The notes under the pieces: generated by a model
Told to the model about the DNA's origin: nothing
The model's input: the letters and a program-made list of their open reading frames with translations, nothing else
The model's database searches: none
Source of the DNA: Phragmites australis
Taxonomy: Eukaryota > Streptophyta > Magnoliopsida > Poales > Poaceae
Direction of reading: 5' to 3'
Length of the DNA: 64,000 nucleotides
Assembly (NCBI RefSeq): GCF_958298935.1
Contig: NC_084930.1
Span: 26,758,001-26,822,000 of the forward strand
Shown: in pieces, positions 11,301 to 22,612 of the stretch
Position numbering within the stretch: position 1 is the stretch's first letter
Layout: each line of letters opens with the position of its first letter
Made by a program: the position numbers and the translations under genes

Positions 11301-13558
11301 AATCCTCGGGGGCTGCCACGTGCAGCCCCGAGCATTCTCTCCCGAGCACTGGGGGAAACCTTCGGGGAACCGAGTCCTCGGGGGCTGCCACGTGCAGCCC
11401 CGAGCACTATCTCCCGAGCACTTCCTTCCCGGTACTTGGACTCCGCGGATCATCGGGGAACTGGGGTGCTCGGGAACCAGAGGCGGCGGCCCCGAGCACC
11501 TTCTCCCGGAACTTAGCTTCTTCTTATCTCGCAGGGCGGACCTCGCGGGATGGTGACGCGTGGCGGATGGCCGGCCCGGTCTCGGGACTCAGGGACCCCT
11601 GGTTCCTGGTACACCGACAAAGGCTGCTGCTGCTGCTTTTGTTGTATACCGTAGGGCTTTTCACTCCCGTTGTTCCTAAATTTCTTGTAAAACGGTACAC
11701 TGACATATCAACATAAGTATAAGATGGACTAGATTTCACAATCAGATAAATATGTCATCAATCTGCTGCATGCAGCTTTCTAAAAAAGAAGTTAATGGGA
11801 AACTGCTAAAATAAATCAGTAACATGTAGTATAAGGTGTGTATACCTCTAAAGCCTTTTGTGATTCTCGCTCAATCCAAGCAATGGCATGATCAGAAGTG
11901 GTACTGCATGATAAAACAACATGCTCAAATCGTCCTTCCACTGGAATAGCAGTTCTGACCTCAGGCGGGAATCTTCCACATCTACATATGAATAGCACTG
12001 TAGTCATTCTAAATGTGAAAAGGCACCTTATGTGTACAATGCAAAAAAAAAAAAATCTCAAAAATATTCTAAGATTTCTCATGAAATTTCTGGTCATACA
12101 TGTATTATGCAGACTGCTGTGGGAACGTACATCAGATCTAGGTACTGGCATGAATCATTTTCCAACATAATAAACCAAAAATCTAATTATCCAATAATAT
12201 CTACTCTAGCTTATGTGATGAGACAGATTGCCAGCTGTTGCTAATCAATTTTGAAATACTCTATCTGTACTAGGCTTATGTACTCTATACCTTATTTTTC
12301 TTATCTAGTTCACTTTATCTTGTCATTGACCAGCAGAATCTACGCGCAATTGAGGAAAACAGGCTATGCTTCATTTGTTCAAACAATATAAAGGAATACA
12401 TGAAGTTTGTATTCATCAATCCTCACTAGCTGTGAATTGCATGTCATTGAGCAGTAGTGAATGATGAATTTTATGATTGGAGCATCCAGGCTCTGAAGAA
12501 TGAGAAGGTTGAAGCTTTTCTGTTTCTATTAGAAAAACACAATGACTAAAAATCCTTCCTTTAAATCATGAAAGAGCTGCAGTATCAATAATAAGCAACA
12601 GGCTGGAGCTTCCTTATCCCAGAAGTGTAGGTTTATTATTTATTATTTACAATATAAACACACAAAAAACAGTAATTAGCAGGTACTATCTAAAGACACC
12701 AATTACCTGCAAAATTTCCTCTCAACAATATGATACATTCTCCCAGGAGCATACAACCTTCTTGGATCTTTAAATTTTTTTTTGTCTTGTTTCAATGTAT
12801 CTCTCAAGCAAATGACGAATAGCAAGCAGGGCAAGCTGTCCAAAGCATAAAGGCCTGGTGAAAAATTTGATCACTGCATGCAGTGTTTTTACTGAAAGAA
12901 AGTAGAGCTACATAAGCATTTGCAGACAATGAATGGGATCAAGTTACCAGAAGATAGACCCAAAAATATACTCTAATGGTGTTGGCGTTCTTGGCAAAAA
13001 GTCATCCTGGAAAATACACCATACAGTGAGTGAATAAGCTTCACAAGATATCACAATGTAATTAGTACCAAAGATGATAAATTTTCACCTTAAAAGTGGC
13101 AACTACGATTAGTTGAGTTCATGAACCGTTCACTTATTCAGAATGAAACATGATGGCAACAGAGCAGCAACCAACATAGAGCCGCTGCGCAAGTTGCAGC
13201 ACCACAAATACCACAATACGTGGCCAAGTGCATTATTGAAGTTTCTTCAGAAATAAAATTTGTACCCAATAAATTCAACATGCCGCATAAAACAATTCAT
13301 GGCCCCATCAGGGAAATGTGGAAAACATGATACAATTTACTACTTGGTTAGCGGTTTATGGAAATTAAACATGGCATGGAATCATATATAGATACGAACT
13401 AACCACCTCTAAACAACCTTTCGTCAGGGCACAACTCCAGCCACATAGTTCCTACCGCTCTGTACAATCAATCTACCTCACCTTTCCCAGACATTCCAAT
13501 CAGGACACAAGCAAAGCACATTTGACCAAATTGCTCCTCCTCCCCTCCCCCTCCCCGC

Positions 13559-13591
<33 letters not shown>

Positions 13592-14462
13592 ATCAAACAT
13601 GCCAATTGTGCAAAGACTAGCAAATTCGACATCTAACGTTTCCACGACACCACCACCATTTAAGATTGAACACGAGGTCGTACCTGCAGCACGATGGAGT
13701 TAATCACGTCAGCATACTTGACGGCGAGGTTGAGTGACATGCACCGAGCAGGCGCGAGCGCGTAGCACTTTATCTGGCTCCTGGGTATGTTCCCGAACTG
13801 CTTGCGGTTGTTGACCACCAACACCGTCATGAGTGCGGTGATTCCGGAGCCCAGCGAGTGGCCGGCGAAGATGAGATTGTACTCGGGCCCGTACCGCCGC
13901 AGCAGGTCCCGCAGTGTCTCCGTCTCCAGCTCCAGGATGAACTTGGCGGCCTTGAGCAGGCCGTGGTGCACGTACCCGCCGTCGAACATCTGCATCCCGA
14001 GCTTGTTGTCCATCAGCACCTGTGCCGTGAAGAGAACCCGTCAAATCTCGCCTCTAGGAAGCAACAATCGCCTGTCTCTCGCCGGACAACCACCTCGTAG
14101 TCGGCGTTGCGGACGAGGTTGAGGCCGCGCACGGCGAGGATGATCTCCTTGTGCGCCTCGTCGACGTAGACGATGTAGGGCGGGCAGGCGGAACCGACGT
14201 CGCAGTAGTTGGCGCGCTTGACGACCCCCTTGGGGTCGACGTCGGCGTACCCTCGCCCGGGCGGCGCGAACTTGGGGTTGGAGAGGTCCGGGTCGTAGAT
14301 GGCGAGCACGACGCGGCAGATGCGCGGGACGGCCTCGAAGTCGGCGGGCGACGCCGGCGGCCACGTCTCGCTGTCGTAGGCGCCGATGTAGGTGAGCCGC
14401 TTCCACGCCCACCGCGTGCAGCCCAGGCACACCACCCACTCCAGCCCGCAACCCACCGACAT
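8363..14462 (-). CDS. Class-3 lipase (calmodulin-binding / diacylglycerol-lipase-like), six coding exons
   Basis: Coding exons, minus strand: 14462-14094, 14019-13684, 13006-12948, 12835-12707, 11981-11846, 8674-8363. They total 1341 nt (446 aa plus TAA), and all five introns are GT-AG with phases that join exactly. The protein starts MSVGCGLEW. A conserved N-terminal module includes CTRWAWKRL and DSETWPPA, and PYIVYVDEAHKEIILAVRG leads into the hydrolase fold. The nucleophile elbow GHSLGSG puts the catalytic Ser at residue 178. VLQDDFLPRTP and SDHAIAWIE are plausible Asp and His sites. Exon 4 encodes a hydrophobic LPCLLFVICL stretch then a basic segment, DPRRLYAPGRMYHIVERK. Length and layout match the plant calmodulin-binding heat-shock/lipase class 3 family (about 450 aa). 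It likely hydrolyses acyl glycerides at membranes. The last intron (8675-11845) is swollen by a solo LTR. Confidence 0.9.
10080..10289 (+). mobile_element. LINE 3' tail fragment interrupted by the solo LTR
   Basis: CTATCCCAACTTGCTTGGGA followed by ACAAA, continuing after the LTR as GGCTGCTGCTGCTGC and TTTTGTTGTATAC, is like the common grass LINE/retroposon 3' end. Upstream is a (TTATTA)n-like run at about 10189-10215. The 5' limit is uncertain. Confidence 0.5.
10290..11619 (-). mobile_element. Solo LTR of a Tat-like gypsy retrotransposon
   Basis: On the plus strand it starts TGTCGGAGGATGAACTCC and ends GGTACACCGACA, matching the ends of the full-length element LTRs at 16793-18409 and 29569-31184. 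It also contains the same kind of GC-rich hairpin array. No internal coding sequence adjoins it. By analogy with the full element it lies in minus orientation, the same direction as the lipase gene. Flanks are AATAC and AAGGC, a decayed 5-bp duplication at best. Continuity of the interrupted LINE tail (…GGGACA then AAGGCTGCTG…) supports a clean insertion. Confidence 0.8.
11205..11480. repeat. Tandem hairpin units inside the solo LTR (about 64 bp x 3-4)
   Basis: Each unit reads roughly AACCGAGTCCTCGGGGGCTG, CCACGT, GCAGCCCCGAGCACTCTC. CTCGGGGGCTGC pairs with GCAGCCCCGAG to make a strong stem. At least three consecutive copies are nearly identical. Confidence 0.85.
13557..13590. repeat. Poly-C then poly-A run in lipase intron 2
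   Basis: About 22 C followed by nine A, 100 bp into the intron between exons 2 and 3. It is a mononucleotide tract prone to length variation. Confidence 0.9.
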
Positions 14463-14760
14463 GGCCGCCCCCCTTCGCGGGTTTGGATGCGGTGGCGGCT
14501 GCTCTGCTGGCTCTCTGCGCTGCGGTCGTCTCGGGCTCTCGGCTCCGGCTGCTGCCGTTTTGGTCCTGGGTTTGGTCGTCTTTGCGCGAGTTTTTTAAGT
14601 ACCTTCTCGCTTTGTTTATTCCGGAAACCACGAGTTCGCCGAGCTGCAGTGGTGGGGGCGTAGTGTTGCTTACCGCGTGCGCCGCGCCTGTGAGCACTTG
14701 GTGTGTTTGAGTCTGGTAGTGGATGCGTATATACGAGAAACGTATTTGATTATTTGTATG
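14463..14760 (-). promoter_or_regulatory. Likely 5' UTR and promoter of the lipase gene
   Basis: GC-rich leader directly upstream of the ATG at 14462 (context GGCCATGT). A TATA-like GTATATACG lies on the minus strand at about 14725-14733, some 260 bp upstream. No other element is recognised. Confidence 0.35.
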
Positions 14761-14849
14761 GTTATATTTATTGTTTTGGAGTTTGATTTAAGAGTAAAGC
14801 ACTTTGCAGTCTGACCCGATAAATACAACATTTAGAATTTTTATATATA

Positions 14850-14995
14850 TAGATAAGTTGATATGTTAGTATCATAAAATAATCTTTAAATAAATAATCA
14901 ATTATAATATCAACATTGGCATCCGCGCATGTCAGTATCATAAAATTATAGACAAACAAATAATTAATAAATATATCTTTTACTAATCTATTTCT
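14850..14995. repeat. AT-rich direct repeat
   Basis: ATGTTAGTATCATAAAATAA (about 14862) recurs as ATGTCAGTATCATAAAATTA (about 14930). Both are followed by TAAATAAATAATCAATTA-like sequence. It is probably a remnant of an AT-rich MITE upstream of the lipase promoter. Confidence 0.5.
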
Positions 14996-15198
14996 AATTA
15001 GCTAATCTATACAATTCAGCTCTATAAAACTATGCGTAAAACAGACACATCCTTGGTTTTGCTGGCTTTCCGGGTGGCCGGCTGCACTCGGCGGACGGGA
15101 CGGATCAGTAGTTTGGTCAGCGCAGGCACCTACAAATTTTGCACGATTGTTCGCACGAGAGCCTTCTGCACGTGACAGAAACATAGCCGATTCTTTAG

Positions 15199-15812
15199 GA
15201 CGTGTTCGGATGGGTGGCTCAGCTCGTGCATGCACCCGTCGATGCAGTTTGCTCACGCAGAAGTTTGTTTGGATGCCTGGGTCAGCGCTTGAGGTCTGCA
15301 CCCGCTCATGCAGTTGTATGCACCCAGCCAGGCTCGGGGAAACGCTGGAATCGGCCGTTTCCGTCGGGCCTGGCCGGAAAGATGCAAATACACTGTGTAT
15401 ATGAATTTATTTATTTAACTTTCGATTTTATTTAGAGGTCCAAAAATTCTAAATATTTTCGTGAATAAATTAGAGGTCACTAACAACCCATTTTAATTAG
15501 TTTGATCTAAAAAGCTCAAGTCAATATTTAATTAAAATTCTCAAAAAATCGTAAAAATTCACTAATATTTTTATCCGGTGATATACTAATTTATAAAAAT
15601 ATTTTCAATCTAGGTTATTTGGTAAAAAAGTGAGTTCCTTTGTATTACAACATATACTCGTACAGACAACCAAACACAATCTCTTCTCAACCAGACTGAA
15701 CACATGCAGCCAACCAAACAGACCCTACTGCATCTTCCCAGCCTGTCTCAACTCAGCCTGTATGACTCATACAGTCAGACTGAGAGCACGCGGGCAACCA
15801 AACATGCCCTAG
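15199..15812. mobile_element. Possible PIF/Harbinger-type MITE or small DNA transposon
   Basis: The left end GACGTGTTCGGATG and right end CAACCAAACATGCC are roughly inverted, each flanked by TAG (a 3-bp duplication would fit the Harbinger family). CATGCAG-rich subterminal stretches also mirror each other. The ends are degenerate, so this is tentative. Confidence 0.4.
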
Positions 15813-16429
15813 GTACCCATCGAGATTTGACCCGACCAAGTGAATTTCGAACAAAACAGTTCGATTTCTTCCAGATAAGTGACCCCGGACGCAATCGAAT
15901 GGTCGGGCTTTTCTAAACGCCGAGACTACAGAGCCCCTGCCTTGTTCCAGATTGGCTCTCCGGTCTGCATCTGAGCCGTTGACCGGGCTAGTATAGCGTT
16001 TTGGTCATAGAAAAACAGAGTCAGGTGGTTGAGAGTAAGCGAAGGGTAGGTAGATGCGTAGCGCAGCAGCCAATTATCGTTACAAGCATGGGATATATAG
16101 AGCCTGCCGGTAAAAATGAAAAGTAGATAACATATTCGATTATATATTTCTTAAAATAGATAATATATTATTATATTTATAATTTTAGTATATATATTTG
16201 ATACTTTATTTACTGAAAATAGATTTTCGATATATTGTTAAAAAACAAGTCGGTCCCACTGTTTTCGACACACAAAGTATCAAATACGGTAATTTGTACC
16301 GTATTCAGCACCTCATATACCGAAAACCTAGGATATTCGACACATGACACTCCTATAAAAACTATTTTTTAAGACACTCAAAATGTTTTTCATGGGCTGG
16401 TCAAAAACCGCCCGAGCGATTTTAAGAGA

Positions 16430-16760
16430 TGGGTGACATAAGAAGTCGCATGTGTAATAGTTATTTTCACAGGCAGATATTTACGTGAACCGTCTGTGGT
16501 ATATGATTACCACAGACAGTTCACATAAGAAACCGTATGTGGAAATGACTATTTCCACATACGGTTTCTTATATGAACCGTCTCTAAAAAAATTGTACGA
16601 TTACCATAAGCGGTTCACGTAAATAACCGTATGTGAAAATAGATCATTTTCAGAGACATTTCACATTTCTTATGTGAACAGTATATGAAAATGGAGTGTT
16701 ATTTTTATAGATGTTCACATAAGTAACCGCCTCTGAAAATATATGACAGTTTATCTTAAA
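16430..16760. repeat. CACTA-type subterminal inverted-repeat cluster
   Basis: Repeated palindromic pairs such as GAAACCGTATGTGGAAAT with ATTTCCACATACGGTTTC, and variants of TTCACATAAG. They alternate orientation through 330 bp. Confidence 0.7.
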
Positions 16761-16792
16761 AAATTATAATTTTTTCATACGAACTCGGATGG

Positions 16793-18409
16793 TGTCGGAG
16801 GGTTAACTCCTATCGCAGGGATCCTGAGGGACCCCTTTTTGAGATTCGATCAGGGGATGATTCTGAATATGTTTGCTGGAGAAATAAATGAGTATGAATG
16901 CAATGGCTGGTGGTGGGGAATGATCTGATGCAGAACGCAGTATATGCACTGGAGGGATTTTTAGACAGGTTCAGGCCGCACTGAGTGTAATACCCTACTC
17001 CTGTGTGAATGCTATAAATGCCCTGAGAATGTCTCTCAGGAATGTCGCCGGTTACAAGAATGTCTGTCTATCCTAGAGCTTCGGGCTCTTTGTTCTTCAG
17101 CTTCTATACTTGTATGAAGATGTTCTTCGATCTCTCGGCAAGTGTCTGAGAGTTCAAGCGTTGTCCTACAATTCACATTCGATCCACCTGTCTTTGTTCA
17201 TGCCCTACTGCTACCTTAAATACCCACCGATGGTACCGTGCCCCGAAAGGGAGGGCATGAGTCCCAAGGCGCCATAAATGGAAAGGGAGTCATCATGGCC
17301 TCTGCGCGAAGTGATGGGGGGTTGAAAACGCGCCCCCGCCCGATCTTTAGTCGTCATAATGGCGCTGGCAACGGGCGCCGTGGAGAGGGCCCACCGGGCA
17401 GCCACAGAGCGGCCCGGTGTGCCCGTTCGGTCTTGTACGCCTGCCACAGCAGGGCGGCAGACGGGGCACCTCGGGCCTTGCGAAGCTATCTCGAGGCGAG
17501 CCGGATGACGCGGGATGGGACCGGTGCATTAAATGTCCCCACGCCCTTATGTCAGAATATGGCAGGGATTGACATCGAGCGTGGCGGGAGCAGTTGGAGG
17601 TGACAGGCCACGCACGCTCTTAAATGTGGCATCGGGCCTTTCACAAGTTGACACCTCAACGCTGGACCCCTGTGGGGGCCACCGACGGAGGATTTCTTGG
17701 GCCGTCGGGGAACCGAATGCTCGCGGGTCACTGTTTATCTCCCCGAGCACTCTCTCCCGGGAACGCCCTCTCTTGGTCCTCGGGAAACCGAGTGCTCGGA
17801 GGCCACTGTTCATGGCCCCGAGCACTCTCTCCTGGAATTGACTGTTCGGGTCCTCGGGGAACCGAGTGCTCGGGGGGTCGCTGCTCGCAGCCCCAAGCAC
17901 TCTCTCCCGGAACTACCTTCCTTGGGTCCTCGGGGTACTTGGGTGCCTAGGGGCCACTGTTCGCAGCCCCGAGCACTCTCTCCCGGAACTACCTTCCTTG
18001 GGTCCTCGGGGTACTCGGGTGCCCGGGGGGCCACTGTTCCCAGCCCCGAGCACTCTCTCCTGGAACTACCTTCCTTGGGTCCTCGGGGTACTTGGGTGCC
18101 CAGGGGGCCACTATTCGCAGCCCCGGGCACACCCTTCCCGGTACTCGGCTCTCCTGGTCGTCGGGGGACTTGGGTGCTCGGGGGGTCACTGTTCACCTCC
18201 CCGAGCACTCTCTTCCCGGTCATTTAGTCTTCGCAGATCATCGGGGAACCCGGGTACTCGGGGACCACTGCTTGTGGCCCCGAGCGCCCTCTCTCGGGAC
18301 TTAATCTTTTCCGTACCTCGTTGAGATGAACCCTGCGGGAAGGTGCCACGTGGCGGATTACTGGCCTGGCCTCGGGATTCGGGGACCCCTGGTTCCTAAT
18401 TCACCGACA
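16793..18409 (-). repeat. 3' LTR of the nest-1 gypsy element
   Basis: 1617 bp, a close copy of 29569-31184. It is adjoined by a purine-rich GGGCCTAGGGGCTGC (plus-strand 18410 onward, complement), the expected polypurine tract. Confidence 0.9.
17690..18300. repeat. Hairpin array in the LTR, about eight 75-bp units
   Basis: Consecutive units read GGTCCTCGGGGAACCGAGTG, then CTCGGGGGTCACTGTTC, then CCCCGAGCACTCTCTCCCGG. GTGCTCGGGG can pair with CCCCGAGCAC in each unit. The same array lies in the other LTR at 30470-31060. It is not CRISPR: repeats are contiguous and imperfect, without unique spacers. Confidence 0.85.
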
Positions 18410-18764
18410 GCAGCCCCTAGGCCCATTGGCAGGCGATGGCCCAGAGACTGCGGATGGGGCCTTCATAGTCATCGAGGCCGAACCCAGCTCGGACGCTACG
18501 TGGCGCGCTTTTAGGCGCTGGCCTCTCCGGCCCAGGTTTCTGGTACGGCCCAACGGGGAGACGAGCAGACGCGCGTCCAGCCGACTCCCGAGGCGCGTGA
18601 TAACGAGGTAGGCGGCGTGCATGGCAACCACGCAGATCGAGGGTAGTGTGCCTGGCAACGCTGACCACCGCGTGGCCTGAGGGAGATTCGCCTGGCGATT
18701 GCGCCGGTTGAGGAAGCTGTCACGCCAAGCGCACCGCGGCAGGCGATGTTTGAATTTCCTGGGG

Positions 18765-18772
18765 TATAAAAG
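18765..18772 (+). promoter_or_regulatory. TATA box of the antisense gene, nest-1 gypsy element
   Basis: GGGGTATAAAAGGGGGAGG is a textbook TATA sequence on the plus strand, opposite to pol. It sits about 160-210 bp upstream of the Transposase_28 reading frame, followed by a pyrimidine-rich leader (CTTCTCCTTCTTCTTCTTCC). Confidence 0.65.
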
Positions 18773-18928
18773 GGGGAGGGGAGCGAACTGCCCCCCTCTT
18801 TACGCCGTCTTTGCGATCAAGTCTTCTCCTTCTTCTTCTTCCTTGCGCTCCTGAGCTCTCGCCCTCCCTTAGGCGATCAGCACACCTTTCTTGCCCCTCC
18901 GTCCCAACACATCCCCCACCCCGACACA

Positions 18929-21900
18929 ATGCCGAGAGCGGGAGGTCAATGAGGAGGCGGCGGACAGATTGCAAAAGATGATGGTGCCCGAGGGCCAGCG
19001 GGAGGCCTCGGCGGTGAGGCTGACGAGCTATCCGCTGGTCACGAACTGGCCAGAGCGGATCATCATCTTCGTCTCATTCGTGGCGGCCGGGCTGGTTCCG
19101 CCGTTCTCCACCTTCTTCCTCCAGATCCTCGACACCTTCGGAATTCAGATGGCGCACCTTAGCCCGAACTCGGTGGTCATTCTGGCGATCTTCGCGCATT
19201 TTTGCGAGATGTTCATCAGGGTGCCACCGTCGGTGGCACTGTTCCGCCACTTCTTCGTCCTGCGGCCGGCCGGGAAGAAGAGAAGCTTCTCCACCGTGGA
19301 CGTCGCCGGCTGCTGCAACTTCCGGCTGCGGGACGTCTTGACGGAGGTGTACATCCCCCAGGTGCTGCGGAGCAAATGGGAGGATTGACGGCGCGACTGG
19401 GTCTACGTCGATGTTAGCCCCCACGACCGCCTTACGCTGCCGGAGGTGGTGGCGGAACCTCAGAGATCGATCTGGGAGACTCCGCCGGCAGAGGACGAGC
19501 GGATGCGGCCAGTGCTGAACCGCATCGACGACCTGGCGCCTCTGCGGGAGCAGGCCCGCCCCTGCTGGATGTACACTGGGCCCCAAGACATCACCAGGAC
19601 CCAGATCGGCGAGGACTTGGACCTGGATGAGGCGGCATTGGCGGGCCTGCTCCGAGTGGTGACCGGCGTGGAGGACCTGACCCGGGCGGTGCTACCCCGG
19701 GAGTAGTTAGCGCTCTGCACGGACCTGGGGTGGGCGGCATTGCAAGCGACGCTGCCCGAGTTCGATGCCCAGGGCTTGGTCGACCGGCCAGGGCGCCGGA
19801 ACCCTGGGACTATCCAGATTCCCGGGGTAGATGAGGCGACCGGCTGCGCTCCGAGGGCCTCCGGCGGGGACGCCGCCAGTAGCAGGCCGTAGGCGAGCGG
19901 CAGGGGGGCCGCGGGTGGCCGGGCGTAGACCAGCGGCGCGGGCGCCACGGGCAGTAGGCCGCAGGCCGGTCGTTGGGCTGCTGCAGGCAGCAGCCATCAG
20001 GTCGGCGAAGGCAGCGCCACCGGCAGTGGAGCGGCGGCGGCGCTGGGGGACAAAGGAAAGCCCCCCCGGGCATTCATGCCTACGCCGACATCCTCGTCGT
20101 CGCTGTCGCCTCCACGGTCGCGCCCGTCGGCGGGCTCTGCGAAGGAGGGAGGCCGGGGCGGCCAGTCGTCCGGCGCGGGGTCCTCGACAGAGGCGAGGTC
20201 CGGGGCTCTGGAACCCGGAGACCAAGGCCGGCGCTCAATTGGGTCTACAGCGAGTGCCCAAGCCGGCCCACCGCCGGTGACGGGTACTTCGGCGGGGGCA
20301 AGGCCCCGGGCGCCGGAGCCCAGAGACCAAGGCCGGCACGGGAGCGCGTCTACAGCGACTGCCCAAGTCGGCCCGCCACCAGAGACGGGCTCCGCAGCGG
20401 CCCCGCAGAGCCCCCCGCTGAAGAGGCGGAGGGAAGATTCCGGGCCGAAACTGTCGGGCACGGACTTCAAGATCCCAGAATCGTGATGGCAATACCGAAG
20501 ACCGAAGACTGCGTAAGTTTCTTCTTTTCCCCGAGCATGTTTCACCCGGAGTGAGTTGGGGACTAACCTGTGTTTGCTTTCAGGCCGCCGAGGGACGCCG
20601 CCGGAGACCAGGGACGGCCGGGGGCGCCAAGGCCGGCTCCTGCCCCCGAGCCTAGCGCGACTGAGCCGAGCGCGCCGACCGAGCCAGAGCCACAGAGCTC
20701 GCCGGCCGAGCGGGAGCCGCTGGGGCCGCTCTACCCCGAACCGATGGCAGAGGCCGCGCCCGAGTAGCCGGAGCCGGCCGAGCCATCCCTGAGCGCTTCG
20801 AGGATGAGGCGGACAGCCTCGGCAAGGGCGGTGCCGACGGGGCAGTAATCGGGGACCCCGAGCGCCTAGAGGCGGCCGTGGCAAGGGAGCGGGCGCAGCT
20901 TGAGGCGGATCACGCCGCCCTCGTTAAGGAGAGGGATCGGCTGGCGGAGGTTAGCCGGCTTTTGGAGGCCTGCGTCGCCGCAGCCCGTGCCGCCCATGAG
21001 AGGGAAAGGCGCGCGATAGACGCGGAGCGGGCGACCCTGGACGAAGTGCATGAGGAGGCCGTCACCGCGTAAGAAGAAGCTACCCGTCAGGGTGAGATAT
21101 CGCGGCGGCAAGCCGCCGAGCTGCTCGCCAGGGAGCGACTAGTGCGGGCTTGGGAGGATACCATCCTACCGCACGAGAAGGCGGTGGAGGCCTCCCATGC
21201 AGACTTAGCCCGCCAGAAGGATGAGGTCGAGTGGAGCCGCGCCGAAGTCCACCGTCGGGAGGCGGACGTCGCGATCCGCGAGACCGATGTCGGCATCACA
21301 GCGATAGCTCTGGATGCCCGGGAGGAGCAACTGGCTCTCCGGGAAACGAAGGCTGCTACGGCGTCGGCGGCTCTAACTGCTCGGGAGGAGCAGGCTGCCA
21401 AGTGGGAGTTAGAGCTGACTGGTCGGGAGCAGGCCCTCTCTGCCCTCGCCGAGCAGGTGAAGCAGAAGCAAGCCGAAGTCTCGGCGCCCGTCGTCATGCC
21501 GACCAGGACGGCTGAGGGACTGAGCTTTGAAGAGTAGCTGCAGATCTTGAAGGACGAGCTCGAGACCGTTAACGCCGAGCGAACCAATGTGAAGCTGATG
21601 ATGGGAGACATCCTTCGGTAGGCACGGAGGTCTGTGAGGGTGGCTGGGCTCGGGCGAGTCTACGTGGGCGAGAAGGGGATGGAGCGAGCAACCATTGGCC
21701 ACATCGCCCTCGGCTTCGAGGAGATCAGCCGGTGACTCAAGGCGCTTCCCCAGGCCGTGCAGGAGTTAGCTGCCCGGGAAGGGCGTGGTCTGGCCCAAGC
21801 GGTGGCCAAGCACGTCCTGGCCTGCTATCGGAGCCGGGACCCAAACTTCTCGCTGGAGCCAGCTCGGGAAGGGGTGGTCGAGGCCGAGGAGGAGGCCGCC

Positions 21901-22029
21901 TAGGAGGCTGTCTGGGGCGTCGCCACCGAGGTGGCGGCTTGCTTCATGCGGGAGCCGCTGCCGCCGCCGGACGCTGGCAGCAGCGGCGAGGACTCCTTGC
22001 TGCCTCCCAAGCCCACCGACTTAGATTAG
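18929..22029 (+). pseudogene. Antisense 'putative gypsy-type transposon' (Transposase_28) gene, broken
   Basis: Opposite in strand to pol. The N-terminal domain shows LVPPFSTFFLQILDTFGIQM, AHLSPNSVVILAIFAHFCEM, FIRVPPSVALFRHFF, LRPAGKKRSFSTVDVAGCCN. This is the family named Transposase_28 in grasses. A proline/alanine-rich middle (19700-20480) follows, then an intron at 20513-20583 (GTAAGTTTC…TTTGCTTTCAG) whose removal keeps frame. After it come an acidic Pro-rich stretch and a long coiled coil rich in Arg, Glu and Ala (20878-21600), and a tail ending PPKPTDLD with TAG at 22029. Defects are TGA before the intron, several TAG/TAA in the coiled coil, and a frame change near the start. The best in-frame ATG is about 18977. 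Function is unknown. Confidence 0.75.
20513..20583 (+). other. 71-bp GT-AG intron in the antisense gene
   Basis: The donor is GC|GTAAGTTT and the acceptor TGTTTGCTTTCAG|GCC. The frame on the left (RRPKTA) joins that on the right (PPRDAAGDQGRPG) without shift, which supports genuine splicing on the plus strand. Confidence 0.65.
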
Positions 22030-22477
22030 GCTTTTGTACTTTTCTTTTTCTTTGACTTGATGTAAATATGGGAGTGATCCCTTAGAATAGCTGTCCTTTT
22101 TTAAATATAATGGAAGCCTTTCTTTGGAGTCGCAACTCCAGTGTTCTCTCTGATGCTTGATGAAGTCTCTGTTCTTTTCACTTGATGTCCCGAGAAGTAC
22201 TCAATCGGACCGAGCCCGACCTTTCCCTCCCCGAGAATGAAGTCGCCCCGACCACTCATCGCCCGAGTAGTGAGGCCTTCTTCGCGCGTTCGGCCCCCGA
22301 GCCCTCGCGAGTCCGCAGCGGCTAAGTCAAGAGACAAAGGCACGAACTTCCTTGCTCGGGAGATAGGTCGATCCAGCACGGGGCACGCCATGACCAGTGA
22401 ATGCTTTCCCATTTTGCGACCACTCAAACAAGTAGACCAGAGACGCGTGCGGGCGGAAATGCGACCAAGAGTCCCCA

Positions 22478-22612
22478 TGGTTTGGTGGTTCCCGGGCTAG
22501 AACGGACCGGACCGAGCACCGACAGCCCGCCCCAGGGTCTAGGCTCCCGACCGCTCTTTGCTCGAGCGGTAGGATTACCCGAGAACCCTAGAGGCTCGGT
22601 AGTGCCCGGGGT
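22478..22612. repeat. Internal 140-bp direct repeat of the gypsy spacer, copy 1
   Basis: Blocks GACCGAGCACCGACAGCCCG and TTACCCGAGAACCCTAGAGG are shared with 23242-23380, in the same orientation 764 bp away. Confidence 0.85.

Larger units (their letters stand above)
8675..11845 (-). other. Lipase intron 5 (3.2 kb), transposon-loaded
   Basis: The donor follows GAG at 11846 (GTATACAC) and the acceptor TTTCTCAG precedes 8674. The intron contains a LINE tail (about 10080-10289 and 11620-11650) split by a solo LTR (10290-11619). The rest, 8675-10080, is AT-rich with no exon that I can support. Exons on both sides stay in phase, so the gene can still be spliced intact. Confidence 0.8.

Noticed and set aside
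11101..11516. Frames with repeated RGLPRAAPS- or GAARGSPRGLGSP-type text
   Set aside because: Product of the GC-rich tandem repeat in the solo LTR, open in several frames, not a repeat protein.
13709..14122. Long frames opposite or shifted to lipase exon 2
   Set aside because: Shadows of the exon encoding GHSLGSG.
14041..14697. 218-codon minus-strand frame over lipase exon 1
   Set aside because: Alternative frame of the GC-rich exon 1; its Arg-rich text has no domain, while the other frame gives the conserved lipase.
17533..18324. Repeat-protein-like frames and a CRISPR-like look
   Set aside because: Contiguous imperfect LTR hairpin units present in both LTRs; no unique spacers and a eukaryotic context.
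19997..20884. 295-codon minus-strand frame
   Set aside because: Opposite strand of the Pro/Ala-rich part of the antisense Transposase_28 gene; low complexity without motifs.
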